DNA of 64,000 bases from Actinomycetota bacterium (lineage in GTDB: Bacteria; Actinomycetota; Acidimicrobiia; Acidimicrobiales; Ilumatobacteraceae): positions 372,001-436,000 of the forward strand of contig CANGIP010000001.1 in the NCBI GenBank assembly GCA_947454105.1. Direction: 5' to 3'. This document shows positions 8,544-15,582 of this stretch, one piece after another (positions within the stretch are counted from its first letter, which is position 1; every line of letters starts with the position of its first letter). Below the pieces are notes generated by a model. That model saw nothing but the letters and a program-made list of their open reading frames with translations, was not told the origin of the DNA and did no database searches. A program made the position numbers and the translations under genes.

Positions 8544-9794
8544 TTATTTCCGCTCAAGCAAGTAAGCGATGATGGTGTTGATTTGATCTTCGGTGAGACC
8601 AAGAGCTGGCATACCGCGGTACTTGCCACCAGTGGTTGTCAATTTGGTCGGGTCGGCATACATCGGCTTTTTGGCCGGAGCATTGCGCAACCATTCACGA
8701 AGATCTTTCTGATTCAAGCAATCAGCTGAAACGCCTTCGAGATAGCGCTCACCGAAATCGGCTGACGAGGCGTTCCAAACATTCTTGCGACATTCAGGTG
8801 TGAGCAAGTCCCATGAGGCACCAGCAAAGGTGTTACGGGTGAGAAGGTTGGTCAAGTTAGGTGCTGCGCCCGAAACGAGATACTGATCGGGAGCCGAGAT
8901 AATCAAACTTCCGTCTGGGTTGGCCAAGCCGTTGACTTGGTGACAACGACTGCATTGTTGAATGAACAATGCTTCACCAGCAGCGGCTTCGGTACCAGCT
9001 TCTGGTGCTTTGTACGGTTCAAGTTGATTGGCAACCCACTTGTCGTAGTCAGCTCGTGACAGAACAACGGCTTCCATGCGCATGTACGCGTGCGAAAGAC
9101 CGCAGAACTCGGTGCACTGACCGGCATAGATACCAGGCTTCGACCCTTCCATGCGCAACAAGTGCACACGTCCAGGAACACTGTCCTTTTTACCGTTCAA
9201 TTTTGGAATCCAGTAGGAGTGGATAACGTCGCGACTCGTGACTCGCAACAACACTTTGGTGTTTTCAGGAATGACGAGTTGCCCTGACGTCACAATCGGA
9301 GCTGTGATTCCGTACTGCTCGGCATTCGAACCAGCAGCTGGATAGTCGTACTCCCACCACCACTGCTGACCAGTGACGTTGATGGTCATTTCAGTGTCGC
9401 TGGTTTTAGCCAATTTGAAGATGGTGCTTGCGGTCGGAATTGCAACACCAAGAAGAATGAGCACTGGGATAACGGTCAAAACAATTTCCAGCGCTGGCTT
9501 ACCGTGAGTCTGCTCAGGTATTGCTTGGCCACGATCGCGATATCGGAAGATCACCCACGCCACTGCAGCAAAGACGATGACGCCAACAATGCCAGCGACA
9601 TAGAAAACTGGTCGTTGCAAATTGTCAATGCGCTCCGCATTAGGTCCGGCGGGCTGCCAAGTATCTTGCGGTGCATCCTTGGCACAACTAGCCAAGAAAC
9701 TCAATGCCGAAACAGCAATTGCTGTCTTTGAGGCATTCTGCCAACGTCTTGCAGTCTTCATCGACTCTCCAAGTTGATTCATCATCTTTTTCAC
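8544..9794 (-). CDS. ctaC: Cytochrome c oxidase subunit II with fused cytochrome c domain
   Basis: 416 residues. An N-terminal signal with lipobox-like FLASC (Cys37) is followed by two membrane helices (about 63-83 and 102-122). The CuA domain has ligands His192, Cys227, Cys231, His235 and Met238 (QCTEFCGLSHAYM). The C-terminal cytochrome c domain has CSRCH at 281-285 and a likely Met ligand in YRGMPALG. The covalent cytochrome c makes this a caa3-type enzyme. The GTG start at 9794 overlaps the stop of the upstream gene (GTGA). Confidence 0.95.
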   Translation of the reverse strand: MKKMMNQLGESMKTARRWQNASKTAIAVSALSFLASCAKDAPQDTWQPAGPNAERIDNLQRPVFYVAGIVGVIVFAAVAWVIFRYRDRGQAIPEQTHGKPALEIVLTVIPVLILLGVAIPTASTIFKLAKTSDTEMTINVTGQQWWWEYDYPAAGSNAEQYGITAPIVTSGQLVIPENTKVLLRVTSRDVIHSYWIPKLNGKKDSVPGRVHLLRMEGSKPGIYAGQCTEFCGLSHAYMRMEAVVLSRADYDKWVANQLEPYKAPEAGTEAAAGEALFIQQCSRCHQVNGLANPDGSLIISAPDQYLVSGAAPNLTNLLTRNTFAGASWDLLTPECRKNVWNASSADFGERYLEGVSADCLNQKDLREWLRNAPAKKPMYADPTKLTTTGGKYRGMPALGLTEDQINTIIAYLLERK

Positions 9795-10933
9795 GGCACC
9801 ATCACCTCAATCGACGCACCTTCAATGCCAGAAGCAGTGATCGTGTAGGGCACATCGCTAGCAAAAGAAGGCTTTGGAATTCGCACAACTACTTGTTGTG
9901 CGCCGCCTTGGCCAATCATTGCTGTGCACGTTTGTAGCACGGTTTCTTTCTTGACCCCTCCGCCAAGGTCTTCAACGGTCTTGCCATAGGTCACAATCAT
10001 TCGGTGCATGCCAGCATCTTCATTTTGGAAAAGAATGTCGGCATTCAATGAACGCTGCAAAGTAATTGACGACAGAGGTCCAGAGAAGCCATCCATCTCG
10101 GCGTACAAGACACCGTCTTTAAGAGTCACCGTTGCTGCAACACTGCTCTTGGCAGACACTGCACGACCAGCGCTTCCGTCGTACTCTTCTGCTTCTTCGC
10201 CGCAAGGGTGAACTGCGTAATGATCCTCGGCTGACGCCACCGTCAATGCTTGGCGTTCACCTGACAAAGCAGTAGCAATTCCGACTCCAGATAATGCAAC
10301 AAGAACAATTCCACACAAAGCTCCAACCACACCACGACTGACGCCACGACGAATCGACAAAATTGAACCGAAGAACAAAACAAGCGCACCAAGAATTGCG
10401 AAAACAATCGGGCCGGCTTCGGCAGATAGCGCCAAGAAGATTCGTGAGAACGACAACACAATCGCACCGAGCAGCAAAGCTCCACCGATCGGAATTTCAA
10501 GAGGGTGGACAACCCAACCACGAACTCGTGCATTGTACCCAACATCTGATGACGCACGATCGCTCCAGTTTTGAATGAGCCATTCGCCGAGCATCGCCAA
10601 TAACAATGCGATGCCAACTTTGAAAATACCGGGCGAGGTCACAAGACCGACAACCACCATGCCAAGTGACAACGCTGTACCTAAGGGGAACCAACTACGA
10701 CCAGGTCCGCGCTGTGCTGCTGGTGCCGAATCGTGCTGTGCGATATCGGTTGACAAAACGTGACCATCACGAACATACGAAGCAATCGCACCAAGGAAGA
10801 TCGAAGCGATGGCGATGAACACCAAAGCAACTGCTCCGAGGGCACCACCGTCATTCGCGATCGTCCAGACAATGGCCGCAGCAACCGATACTGCGCCGAG
10901 TCCGTAGAAGAGTTTTGAGCTTGTTGTAATCAT
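9791..10933 (-). CDS. Unknown membrane protein of the oxidase operon, 7 TM plus C-terminal beta domain
   Basis: I do not recognise a named family. From the ATG at 10933 it has 380 residues. About seven hydrophobic segments fill residues 5-235 (for example LGAVALVFIAIASIFLGAI and IPIGGALLLGAIVLSF). An extracytoplasmic region of about 145 residues follows and looks beta-rich. It contains LFQNEDAGMHRM, which resembles the first metal-binding strand of cupredoxins, but no downstream Cys-His-Met cluster. Cysteines occur in HPCGEE and QTCTAM. It sits between a subunit III-like gene (13 bases upstream) and ctaC (GTGA overlap), so it is very likely an oxidase accessory or assembly factor. Earlier in-frame starts would run into the upstream gene. 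Confidence 0.75.
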   Translation of the reverse strand: MITTSSKLFYGLGAVSVAAAIVWTIANDGGALGAVALVFIAIASIFLGAIASYVRDGHVLSTDIAQHDSAPAAQRGPGRSWFPLGTALSLGMVVVGLVTSPGIFKVGIALLLAMLGEWLIQNWSDRASSDVGYNARVRGWVVHPLEIPIGGALLLGAIVLSFSRIFLALSAEAGPIVFAILGALVLFFGSILSIRRGVSRGVVGALCGIVLVALSGVGIATALSGERQALTVASAEDHYAVHPCGEEAEEYDGSAGRAVSAKSSVAATVTLKDGVLYAEMDGFSGPLSSITLQRSLNADILFQNEDAGMHRMIVTYGKTVEDLGGGVKKETVLQTCTAMIGQGGAQQVVVRIPKPSFASDVPYTITASGIEGASIEVMVP

Positions 10934-10946
10934 GAGTTCTGCCTCG

Positions 10947-11546
10947 TCACTTCTGCACGTAGATGACGAACCACACTGCAAAGAACGCTGCAGCGAGGAA
11001 ATACCAATAGAGGGCATGAGCCGAAACAAGTTCGACTTCTTTCGTGCGACCACCGAGATACCGGAATGCGGCAACGGCGGTGTACACCAAACCAGAAAGC
11101 AACAATACGGTCATCGTTCCGGTTGCTGCGTAGAACATTGAATGGAAAGCACCGTCTTTGGCACCTACTCCCATTTGGGTCCAGATGAAAATCTGAGCAT
11201 TGACAATCGCTAACGTCATCAGCGCTGTAACACCTAGAGCAAGTCCAGTGTGGGCACGATCATTGCGCTTTGCGGAGTACACGGCCCACTGAGCCATAAT
11301 GCAAACCACCAAAAGACCGAGCAACATCATGTTTGCTGCAACTTCTGGGACCACAATCTTGGCGGGCATCCAGTCTTTGATGAATCCACGCTTGAGTGAT
11401 TCACGCACAGGAGCATCAGCGCGGAACTTCAGCCAGGTGGCCATCATTCCGCCGATCAGCATGAAACCAGCAGCACCAGCGACAGCAGTGCCAACAAATA
11501 CTTGGCGGCGCGGTGCGGGTTGCGAGGCGGGGGGTAGTGCAAGCAT
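10947..11546 (-). CDS. Divergent cytochrome c oxidase subunit III-like protein
   Basis: 199 residues with five hydrophobic segments and the C-terminal pattern HALYWYFLAAAFFAVWFVIYV, which matches the YWHFVDIVWIVIF end of the true subunit III in the same operon. The rest is strongly diverged and carries an internal soluble stretch, RADAPVRESLKRGFIKDWMP. Its ATG overlaps the stop of the degenerate subunit I gene (ATGA), so the two proteins are probably made in equal amounts and bind each other. Function is inferred: a paralogue of COX3 specialised to pair with a non-catalytic subunit I. Confidence 0.75.
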   Translation of the reverse strand: MLALPPASQPAPRRQVFVGTAVAGAAGFMLIGGMMATWLKFRADAPVRESLKRGFIKDWMPAKIVVPEVAANMMLLGLLVVCIMAQWAVYSAKRNDRAHTGLALGVTALMTLAIVNAQIFIWTQMGVGAKDGAFHSMFYAATGTMTVLLLSGLVYTAVAAFRYLGGRTKEVELVSAHALYWYFLAAAFFAVWFVIYVQK

Positions 11547-13165
11547 CAGGCAACCTTCCCATTCGATGAACCGGACTTGATATCAGCTAACGGAGTTGCC
11601 GAGTTCACGACAATTACACCAGCAAAATTTTCGGCGGGCGGTGGCGATGAGGTCGCCCATTCAAGGCTTGTTCCATCCCAGGGATCGTTACCAGCAACTG
11701 CACCACTTGTGAAGCTCTTGAGTGCAAGGCCAACAAATGCGATCGACGCCAACAACATCACAACGAATCCTGCACACGTCAGCGCATTCCACAAATCTTG
11801 CGGACCACTGTACGAGAAGCCATTGACGAGACCAGTTGGCTGATCAGCAAACCCGGCGATGTAATACGGAATTGAATCAAGTCCGATCGCAAGAAGGGCT
11901 AACAACGCCAACGGAATTGCCGCCTTGTCAGAGATTGAACGTCCCCATAGTTTGGGACCCCAGTAGCAAATACCACCGAAAGCAATAGTGATAGCACCGA
12001 AAGTAATCGGCACATAAACGCCGGCTTCGTAAATCGAGCCGGTTAATCCAGCATCTTGAACGAGTCCAACGATGTGTGCGGCAGCTCCAAGAAGAATTCC
12101 GAGCAAACCAATCAAGACGAACGTCAATGGTGCGCTGATCACTGGCTTAGTTGACTTCAGTGTCAACAGTGACAAACCAAGAACGCCGAGCAATCCGAGA
12201 ACCGGAACAACGTTCAACAACAAGAAGGGCAGAAGGTCAGCAATCTTTGTTCCGGCGTTGTCGAGAAACTTCGCGCCATCCCAAGGAAGAGTGATGCTTG
12301 TTTGAGTCACTGTTGCGAGAGCCGCAACTGCAACTACACCAACAGCACCGAAGGCTACTGAGCGCTGCGCCAAACGAGTCCGGCAAATTGTCGGTACAAC
12401 ATCAAGCACGATGCCAAGGGCCGGAATTGCCAAGAGGTAACTAAATGGTTGCGACAATGCCCAACCGATCCACTGATTCACGCCCGTGTTGCCACCAAAG
12501 CCAGCGCGGGCGTAACGATGGTCGATATAGACGTACACAGTGGTGCCAATCAAAACCGGCATCGTGAGAATTAAGGCCAACGAACCAACCAGTGATGACC
12601 AAGTGAAAAGCGGAGCCCGCAAAATTCCCATGCCCGGGGCACGAGTGGTGAGCACACTGACCGCGATCGATGTTGCAGTCATCAACACACCAAGACCAAG
12701 AACGATTGAACCGGCCAAGTACAAATCAACAAGATCTGAATTTCCACCGCTTGGACCACCGTTGCCAATGATCGAAGCCAACGCAAGACCGAGACCAGTC
12801 AGCCAAGTCCAAAAACCAGCTGCTGCTAAACGCGGAAAAGCATTTGAACGTGCACCCAACTGCAACGGAACAATGGCGATTGAGAGCCCGAGCAAGAGTG
12901 GAACGACTGTTCCAAAAGTGAGCAATAAACGCACAGCTGCCAAAACTTGAGGAACAGAGTTGTCACTCAGAATTTGATAACTGTCGGCATTGATGCGCTC
13001 GAAGGTCACCAAGATGGCAAGGACGAGCCCAGCCAGAAGTGCAACAAAGCTTGTACCGATAAAGAGTCGTCCGACTTTTTTGTGGTCAGCAGTAGTCAGC
13101 CATGTCGCAATGGCTGGCGTCGATGCAGATACATCAGTAGGTAGATGGGTTTCAATTGATGTCAT
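11546..13165 (-). CDS. Heme-copper oxidase subunit I homologue lacking all metal ligands
   Basis: 539 residues, clearly related to CtaD over its length: TADHKKVG at the N-terminus, VPLQLGARSNAFPR (residues 99-112), PLFTW (185-189), and C-terminal DPWDGTSLEWATSSPP. The catalytic positions are gone. HPEVY reads QPFSY (239-243). The His-His pair region reads ALATVTQTS. The HFHY region reads AGVYVPITFG. Helix 2 has no heme a histidine. The only histidines are near residues 7, 28, 216 and 364, none at a ligand site. The frame is intact and the membrane pattern kept, so it is not a decaying pseudogene. First gene of the oxidase operon. Probably a structural or regulatory partner. Confidence 0.85.
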   Translation of the reverse strand: MTSIETHLPTDVSASTPAIATWLTTADHKKVGRLFIGTSFVALLAGLVLAILVTFERINADSYQILSDNSVPQVLAAVRLLLTFGTVVPLLLGLSIAIVPLQLGARSNAFPRLAAAGFWTWLTGLGLALASIIGNGGPSGGNSDLVDLYLAGSIVLGLGVLMTATSIAVSVLTTRAPGMGILRAPLFTWSSLVGSLALILTMPVLIGTTVYVYIDHRYARAGFGGNTGVNQWIGWALSQPFSYLLAIPALGIVLDVVPTICRTRLAQRSVAFGAVGVVAVAALATVTQTSITLPWDGAKFLDNAGTKIADLLPFLLLNVVPVLGLLGVLGLSLLTLKSTKPVISAPLTFVLIGLLGILLGAAAHIVGLVQDAGLTGSIYEAGVYVPITFGAITIAFGGICYWGPKLWGRSISDKAAIPLALLALLAIGLDSIPYYIAGFADQPTGLVNGFSYSGPQDLWNALTCAGFVVMLLASIAFVGLALKSFTSGAVAGNDPWDGTSLEWATSSPPPAENFAGVIVVNSATPLADIKSGSSNGKVA

Positions 13166-13284
13166 TCGAGATGGCTCGCTTCACGCGCAACGAGAGGAGT
13201 TCGGGGTTCCTCGGGGGTCTCAAAACTATTTCCAACTAACGACATTACCCACTTCACCCTGCTAGAACCGAAATCCCTGACCAA

Positions 13285-13312
13285 GTTCGTTAGTGAAATG
13301 TTCGTTCGTGAA
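13285..13312. repeat. Direct repeats upstream of the oxidase operon
   Basis: Two copies of a 13-base unit GTTCGTT(A/C)GTGAA at 13285-13297 and 13300-13312, period 15 bases. They lie 120-147 bases upstream of the first oxidase gene (minus strand), in the 170-base gap before ctaB. A partial copy in the other orientation (ACTAACGA) lies near 13236. Could be a binding site for a regulator of the operon; nothing else is visible in this gap. Confidence 0.35.
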
Positions 13313-13335
13313 TCCAGCGTCACCTGTTCAGCGAT

Positions 13336-14286
13336 TCAGATCCCGTACTTGACGAACACATCAACGGCCATGGCTGTGAAAAGGACCGTCACGTACGTAA
13401 TCGAAAAGCCAAAGACTCGCATCGCCCGACTCGCGGTGGGGTTTCGACTCAAATCAATCGTGCTCGCGATAAAGCCCAGTCCCAAAACGACCGCGGAAAT
13501 CATGTAAGTCAGCCCAAGGTTGGCCACGGGGCCCAAAATCAGGGTCGTAGCGGTCAACAGAACGGCGTAAATGAACATCTGGCGGACCGTCTGCTTCATG
13601 GTCGCGACTGACGGCATCATCGGGACCCCGGCGGCCTTATATTCGTCAGCGTGGCGAATGGCCAGCGCCCAAAAATGGGGTGGCGTCCACAAAAATATAG
13701 CTATGAACAGGATAAATGGCTCCCAGGCCAGTGAATTTTGCACCGCTGCCCAGCCCACCAAGACCGGAACTGCTCCGGCCGCTCCGCCGATCACGATGTT
13801 TTGGCGACTCGTCCGCTTGAGCCACAACGAATACACGAAGACGTAGAACAAGGTGGCCGAAAGCGCCAAACAGGCTGCCAGCAGGTTGGCTCCGGCCCAA
13901 AGGATCGCAAAAGCGACCGCTTCCAGGGCTAATGCAAAAATCATGGCCTCGCGAGGCTGAATGAGACCGGTGACGAGCGGACGGGTTTTGGTGCGGTCCA
14001 TGAGGGCGTCGATGTCGCGGTCGATGACCATATTGATGGCGTTTGCCCCGCCGGCGGCCAACGTGCCACCGATGAGAGTGATCGCAACGAGACCCCAACT
14101 GGGCCAGCCCTTTTCGGCCAAAACCATGGTGGGAACCGTGGTGATGAGCAGCAGCTCAACGACCCGCAACTTCATCAGGACGATATACCCGCCGAAAACC
14201 GAGGTGGGTTCTTTGCGCGCACCATGAGCGGCGACCCCACCTGGAGACAGGCGAGACGGAACCAAGGGGCGCGAACCAACAGACAT
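13336..14286 (-). CDS. ctaB: Protoheme IX farnesyltransferase (heme O synthase)
   Basis: 316 residues from the ATG at 14286. UbiA-family prenyltransferase: first Asp-rich motif NMVIDRDIDALMDRTKTRP and second motif YKAAGVPMMPSVA, about nine hydrophobic segments. It adds a farnesyl group to heme B to make heme O, the precursor of the heme A used by the oxidase encoded downstream. It is separated from the oxidase operon by about 170 bases on the same strand and may be transcribed with it or alone. The heme A synthase CtaA is not in the window. The first 25 residues are polar and may include extra N-terminal sequence. Confidence 0.93.
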   Translation of the reverse strand: MSVGSRPLVPSRLSPGGVAAHGARKEPTSVFGGYIVLMKLRVVELLLITTVPTMVLAEKGWPSWGLVAITLIGGTLAAGGANAINMVIDRDIDALMDRTKTRPLVTGLIQPREAMIFALALEAVAFAILWAGANLLAACLALSATLFYVFVYSLWLKRTSRQNIVIGGAAGAVPVLVGWAAVQNSLAWEPFILFIAIFLWTPPHFWALAIRHADEYKAAGVPMMPSVATMKQTVRQMFIYAVLLTATTLILGPVANLGLTYMISAVVLGLGFIASTIDLSRNPTASRAMRVFGFSITYVTVLFTAMAVDVFVKYGI

Positions 14287-14307
14287 CAATCTTGATCGTA
14301 TGGGGGT

Positions 14308-14658
14308 GTGAATACCTCAACCAACCGAGACAATGAAGGAGTGAACACAGCAGGCGTGACTCTCGTCGCCGCGGCACCCGCAACTATTGAGCGACCCGAG
14401 GTCGAAGAGTCAATATCTCTTGAGCATCCGTGGGTTGTTTTGGTCTGGAACGACCCCATCAACCTGATGAGTTACGTCACTTTTGTCTTCCAAAAATTAT
14501 TTGGCTACAGCCTTGAAAAAGCCACTGAACTCATGCTCGATGTCCATGAAAAGGGCAAAGCAGTTGTATCCAGTGGCTCGAAAGAAAAGTCTGAAATGGA
14601 TGTCTACCGACTTCACGAGCATGGTCTGTGGGCCACGATGCAACAGGATGCGGTCTGA
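14308..14658 (+). CDS. clpS: ATP-dependent Clp protease adapter ClpS
   Basis: 116 residues. The core (about 38-112) has [20 protein letters not shown] and [12 protein letters not shown], the ClpS fold that binds N-degron residues and hands substrates to ClpC or ClpA with ClpP. The GTG at 14308 gives a 35-residue flexible N-terminus; a GTG at 14341 is an alternative that would shorten it by 11 residues. It overlaps the downstream DUF2017 gene by 11 bases, an actinobacterial arrangement. Confidence 0.93.
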   Translation: MNTSTNRDNEGVNTAGVTLVAAAPATIERPEVEESISLEHPWVVLVWNDPINLMSYVTFVFQKLFGYSLEKATELMLDVHEKGKAVVSSGSKEKSEMDVYRLHEHGLWATMQQDAV

Positions 14659-15148
14659 CGTGGCCCGGGTCAAACCACCCTTCACAACTTCCAAAAAGGG
14701 AATTGCCATCAATTTGGGTCCCGACGAACGCGGCTTGCTTCGCACGCTGATTGGCGAAGTTCGAGAATTGTTGACCACTGCTCCAGTCGGTGACCCAAAG
14801 CTGGCTCGACTTTTCCCGCCGGCCTATTTCGATAACGACGAGGCTGAAACCGAATACCAACGCCTCATGCGCGACGAGTTGGTCGCTAGTCGACTGGACT
14901 CGATTGCCACCGTCGACGCGTTCTTGGGCGACGACAAGCTGAAAATCGTCACTTTTGCGCAATTAGATGCATTCTGCGCTGCTCTCAACAGCGTGCGCCT
15001 CGTTCTAGGAACTCTGCTCAATGTTGGTGAAATCGACGACTACCTCGACGAGGACGACCCGCGCCATGACGAACTCGCCCTCTACAACTTCTTGTCGTGG
15101 CTCCTCGACAGTGCCATCTCGGCCCTGATGCAAAACCCTGTTGCGTAA
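14648..15148 (+). CDS. DUF2017 family protein
   Basis: 166 residues from the ATG at 14648, which lies inside the end of clpS. Mostly helical and acidic, with [15 protein letters not shown] near the N-terminus, LARLFPPAY, a central [15 protein letters not shown], and a C-terminal helix [16 protein letters not shown]. The family is found behind clpS in many actinobacteria, and its molecular function is not known; the coupling suggests a link to Clp proteolysis. The longer in-frame extension upstream is read out of frame through clpS and is not credible. Confidence 0.8.
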   Translation: MRSDVARVKPPFTTSKKGIAINLGPDERGLLRTLIGEVRELLTTAPVGDPKLARLFPPAYFDNDEAETEYQRLMRDELVASRLDSIATVDAFLGDDKLKIVTFAQLDAFCAALNSVRLVLGTLLNVGEIDDYLDEDDPRHDELALYNFLSWLLDSAISALMQNPVA

Positions 15149-15234
15149 AACCCCATGACGGTCACCGTTCTTCGGGTGGAGACCGCAGGCAGTCCTGTTA
15201 GAGTTGCCACGCTCTCATCGAGACGAGTGCCCAA

Positions 15235-15310
15235 GCCCCCATCGTCTAGTGGCCTAGGACACCACCCTTTCAAGGTGGCGGCACGGGTTCGAATCCCGTT
15301 GGGGGTGCCA
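15235..15310 (+). tRNA. tRNA-Glu (TTC)
   Basis: 76 nt including an encoded CCA. Acceptor GCCCCCA pairs with TGGGGGT (first pair G-U). The anticodon loop CTTTCAA gives TTC, and the T arm GGGTTCGAATCCC is perfect. First of three tRNA genes in a row. Confidence 0.97.
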
Positions 15311-15400
15311 GACCGTTTTGCGGTCCGACATCTAGTACGTAATGCATCTAGTTCAGATCTAGTACATAGCCGAAATTGCAATAACCAAAGCAAACGTTTT

Positions 15401-15477
15401 GGTCTCGTGGTGAAGTTGGAGTTCACGCCGGCCTGTCAAGCCGGAGGTCGCGGGTTCGAGTCCCGTCGGGACCGCCA
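15401..15477 (+). tRNA. tRNA-Asp (GTC)
   Basis: 77 nt including CCA. Acceptor GGTCTCG pairs with CGGGACC; anticodon loop CTGTCAA gives GTC; T arm GGGTTCGAGTCCC. The 90-base spacer before it contains two copies of ATCTAGT(A/T)C-like sequence but no other gene. Confidence 0.97.
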
Positions 15478-15505
15478 GTGCGTGTGGGGAAACCCACAAG
15501 CACAC

Positions 15506-15578
15506 GGTCGAGTAGCTCAGTCGGCAGAGCGTCCGCCTGAAAAGCGGAAGGTCACCGGATCGACGCCGGTCTCGACCA
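15506..15578 (+). tRNA. tRNA-Phe (GAA)
   Basis: 73 nt without an encoded CCA. Acceptor GGTCGAG pairs with CTCGACC; anticodon stem-loop CCGCC-TGAAAA-GCGG gives GAA. The ATG of the acyltransferase gene follows only 4 bases after the discriminator base. Confidence 0.95.
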
Positions 15579-15582
15579 CTTC

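Noticed and set aside
9791-11074. Longer form of the 7-TM oxidase-operon protein starting at 11074
   Set aside because: The extra 47 residues overlap the subunit III-like gene and are not membrane- or signal-like; the ATG at 10933 fits operon spacing.
11546-13165. Reading the second subunit I as a catalytic alternative (B- or C-type) oxidase
   Set aside because: Even distant heme-copper oxidases keep the six histidines; none is at a ligand position here.
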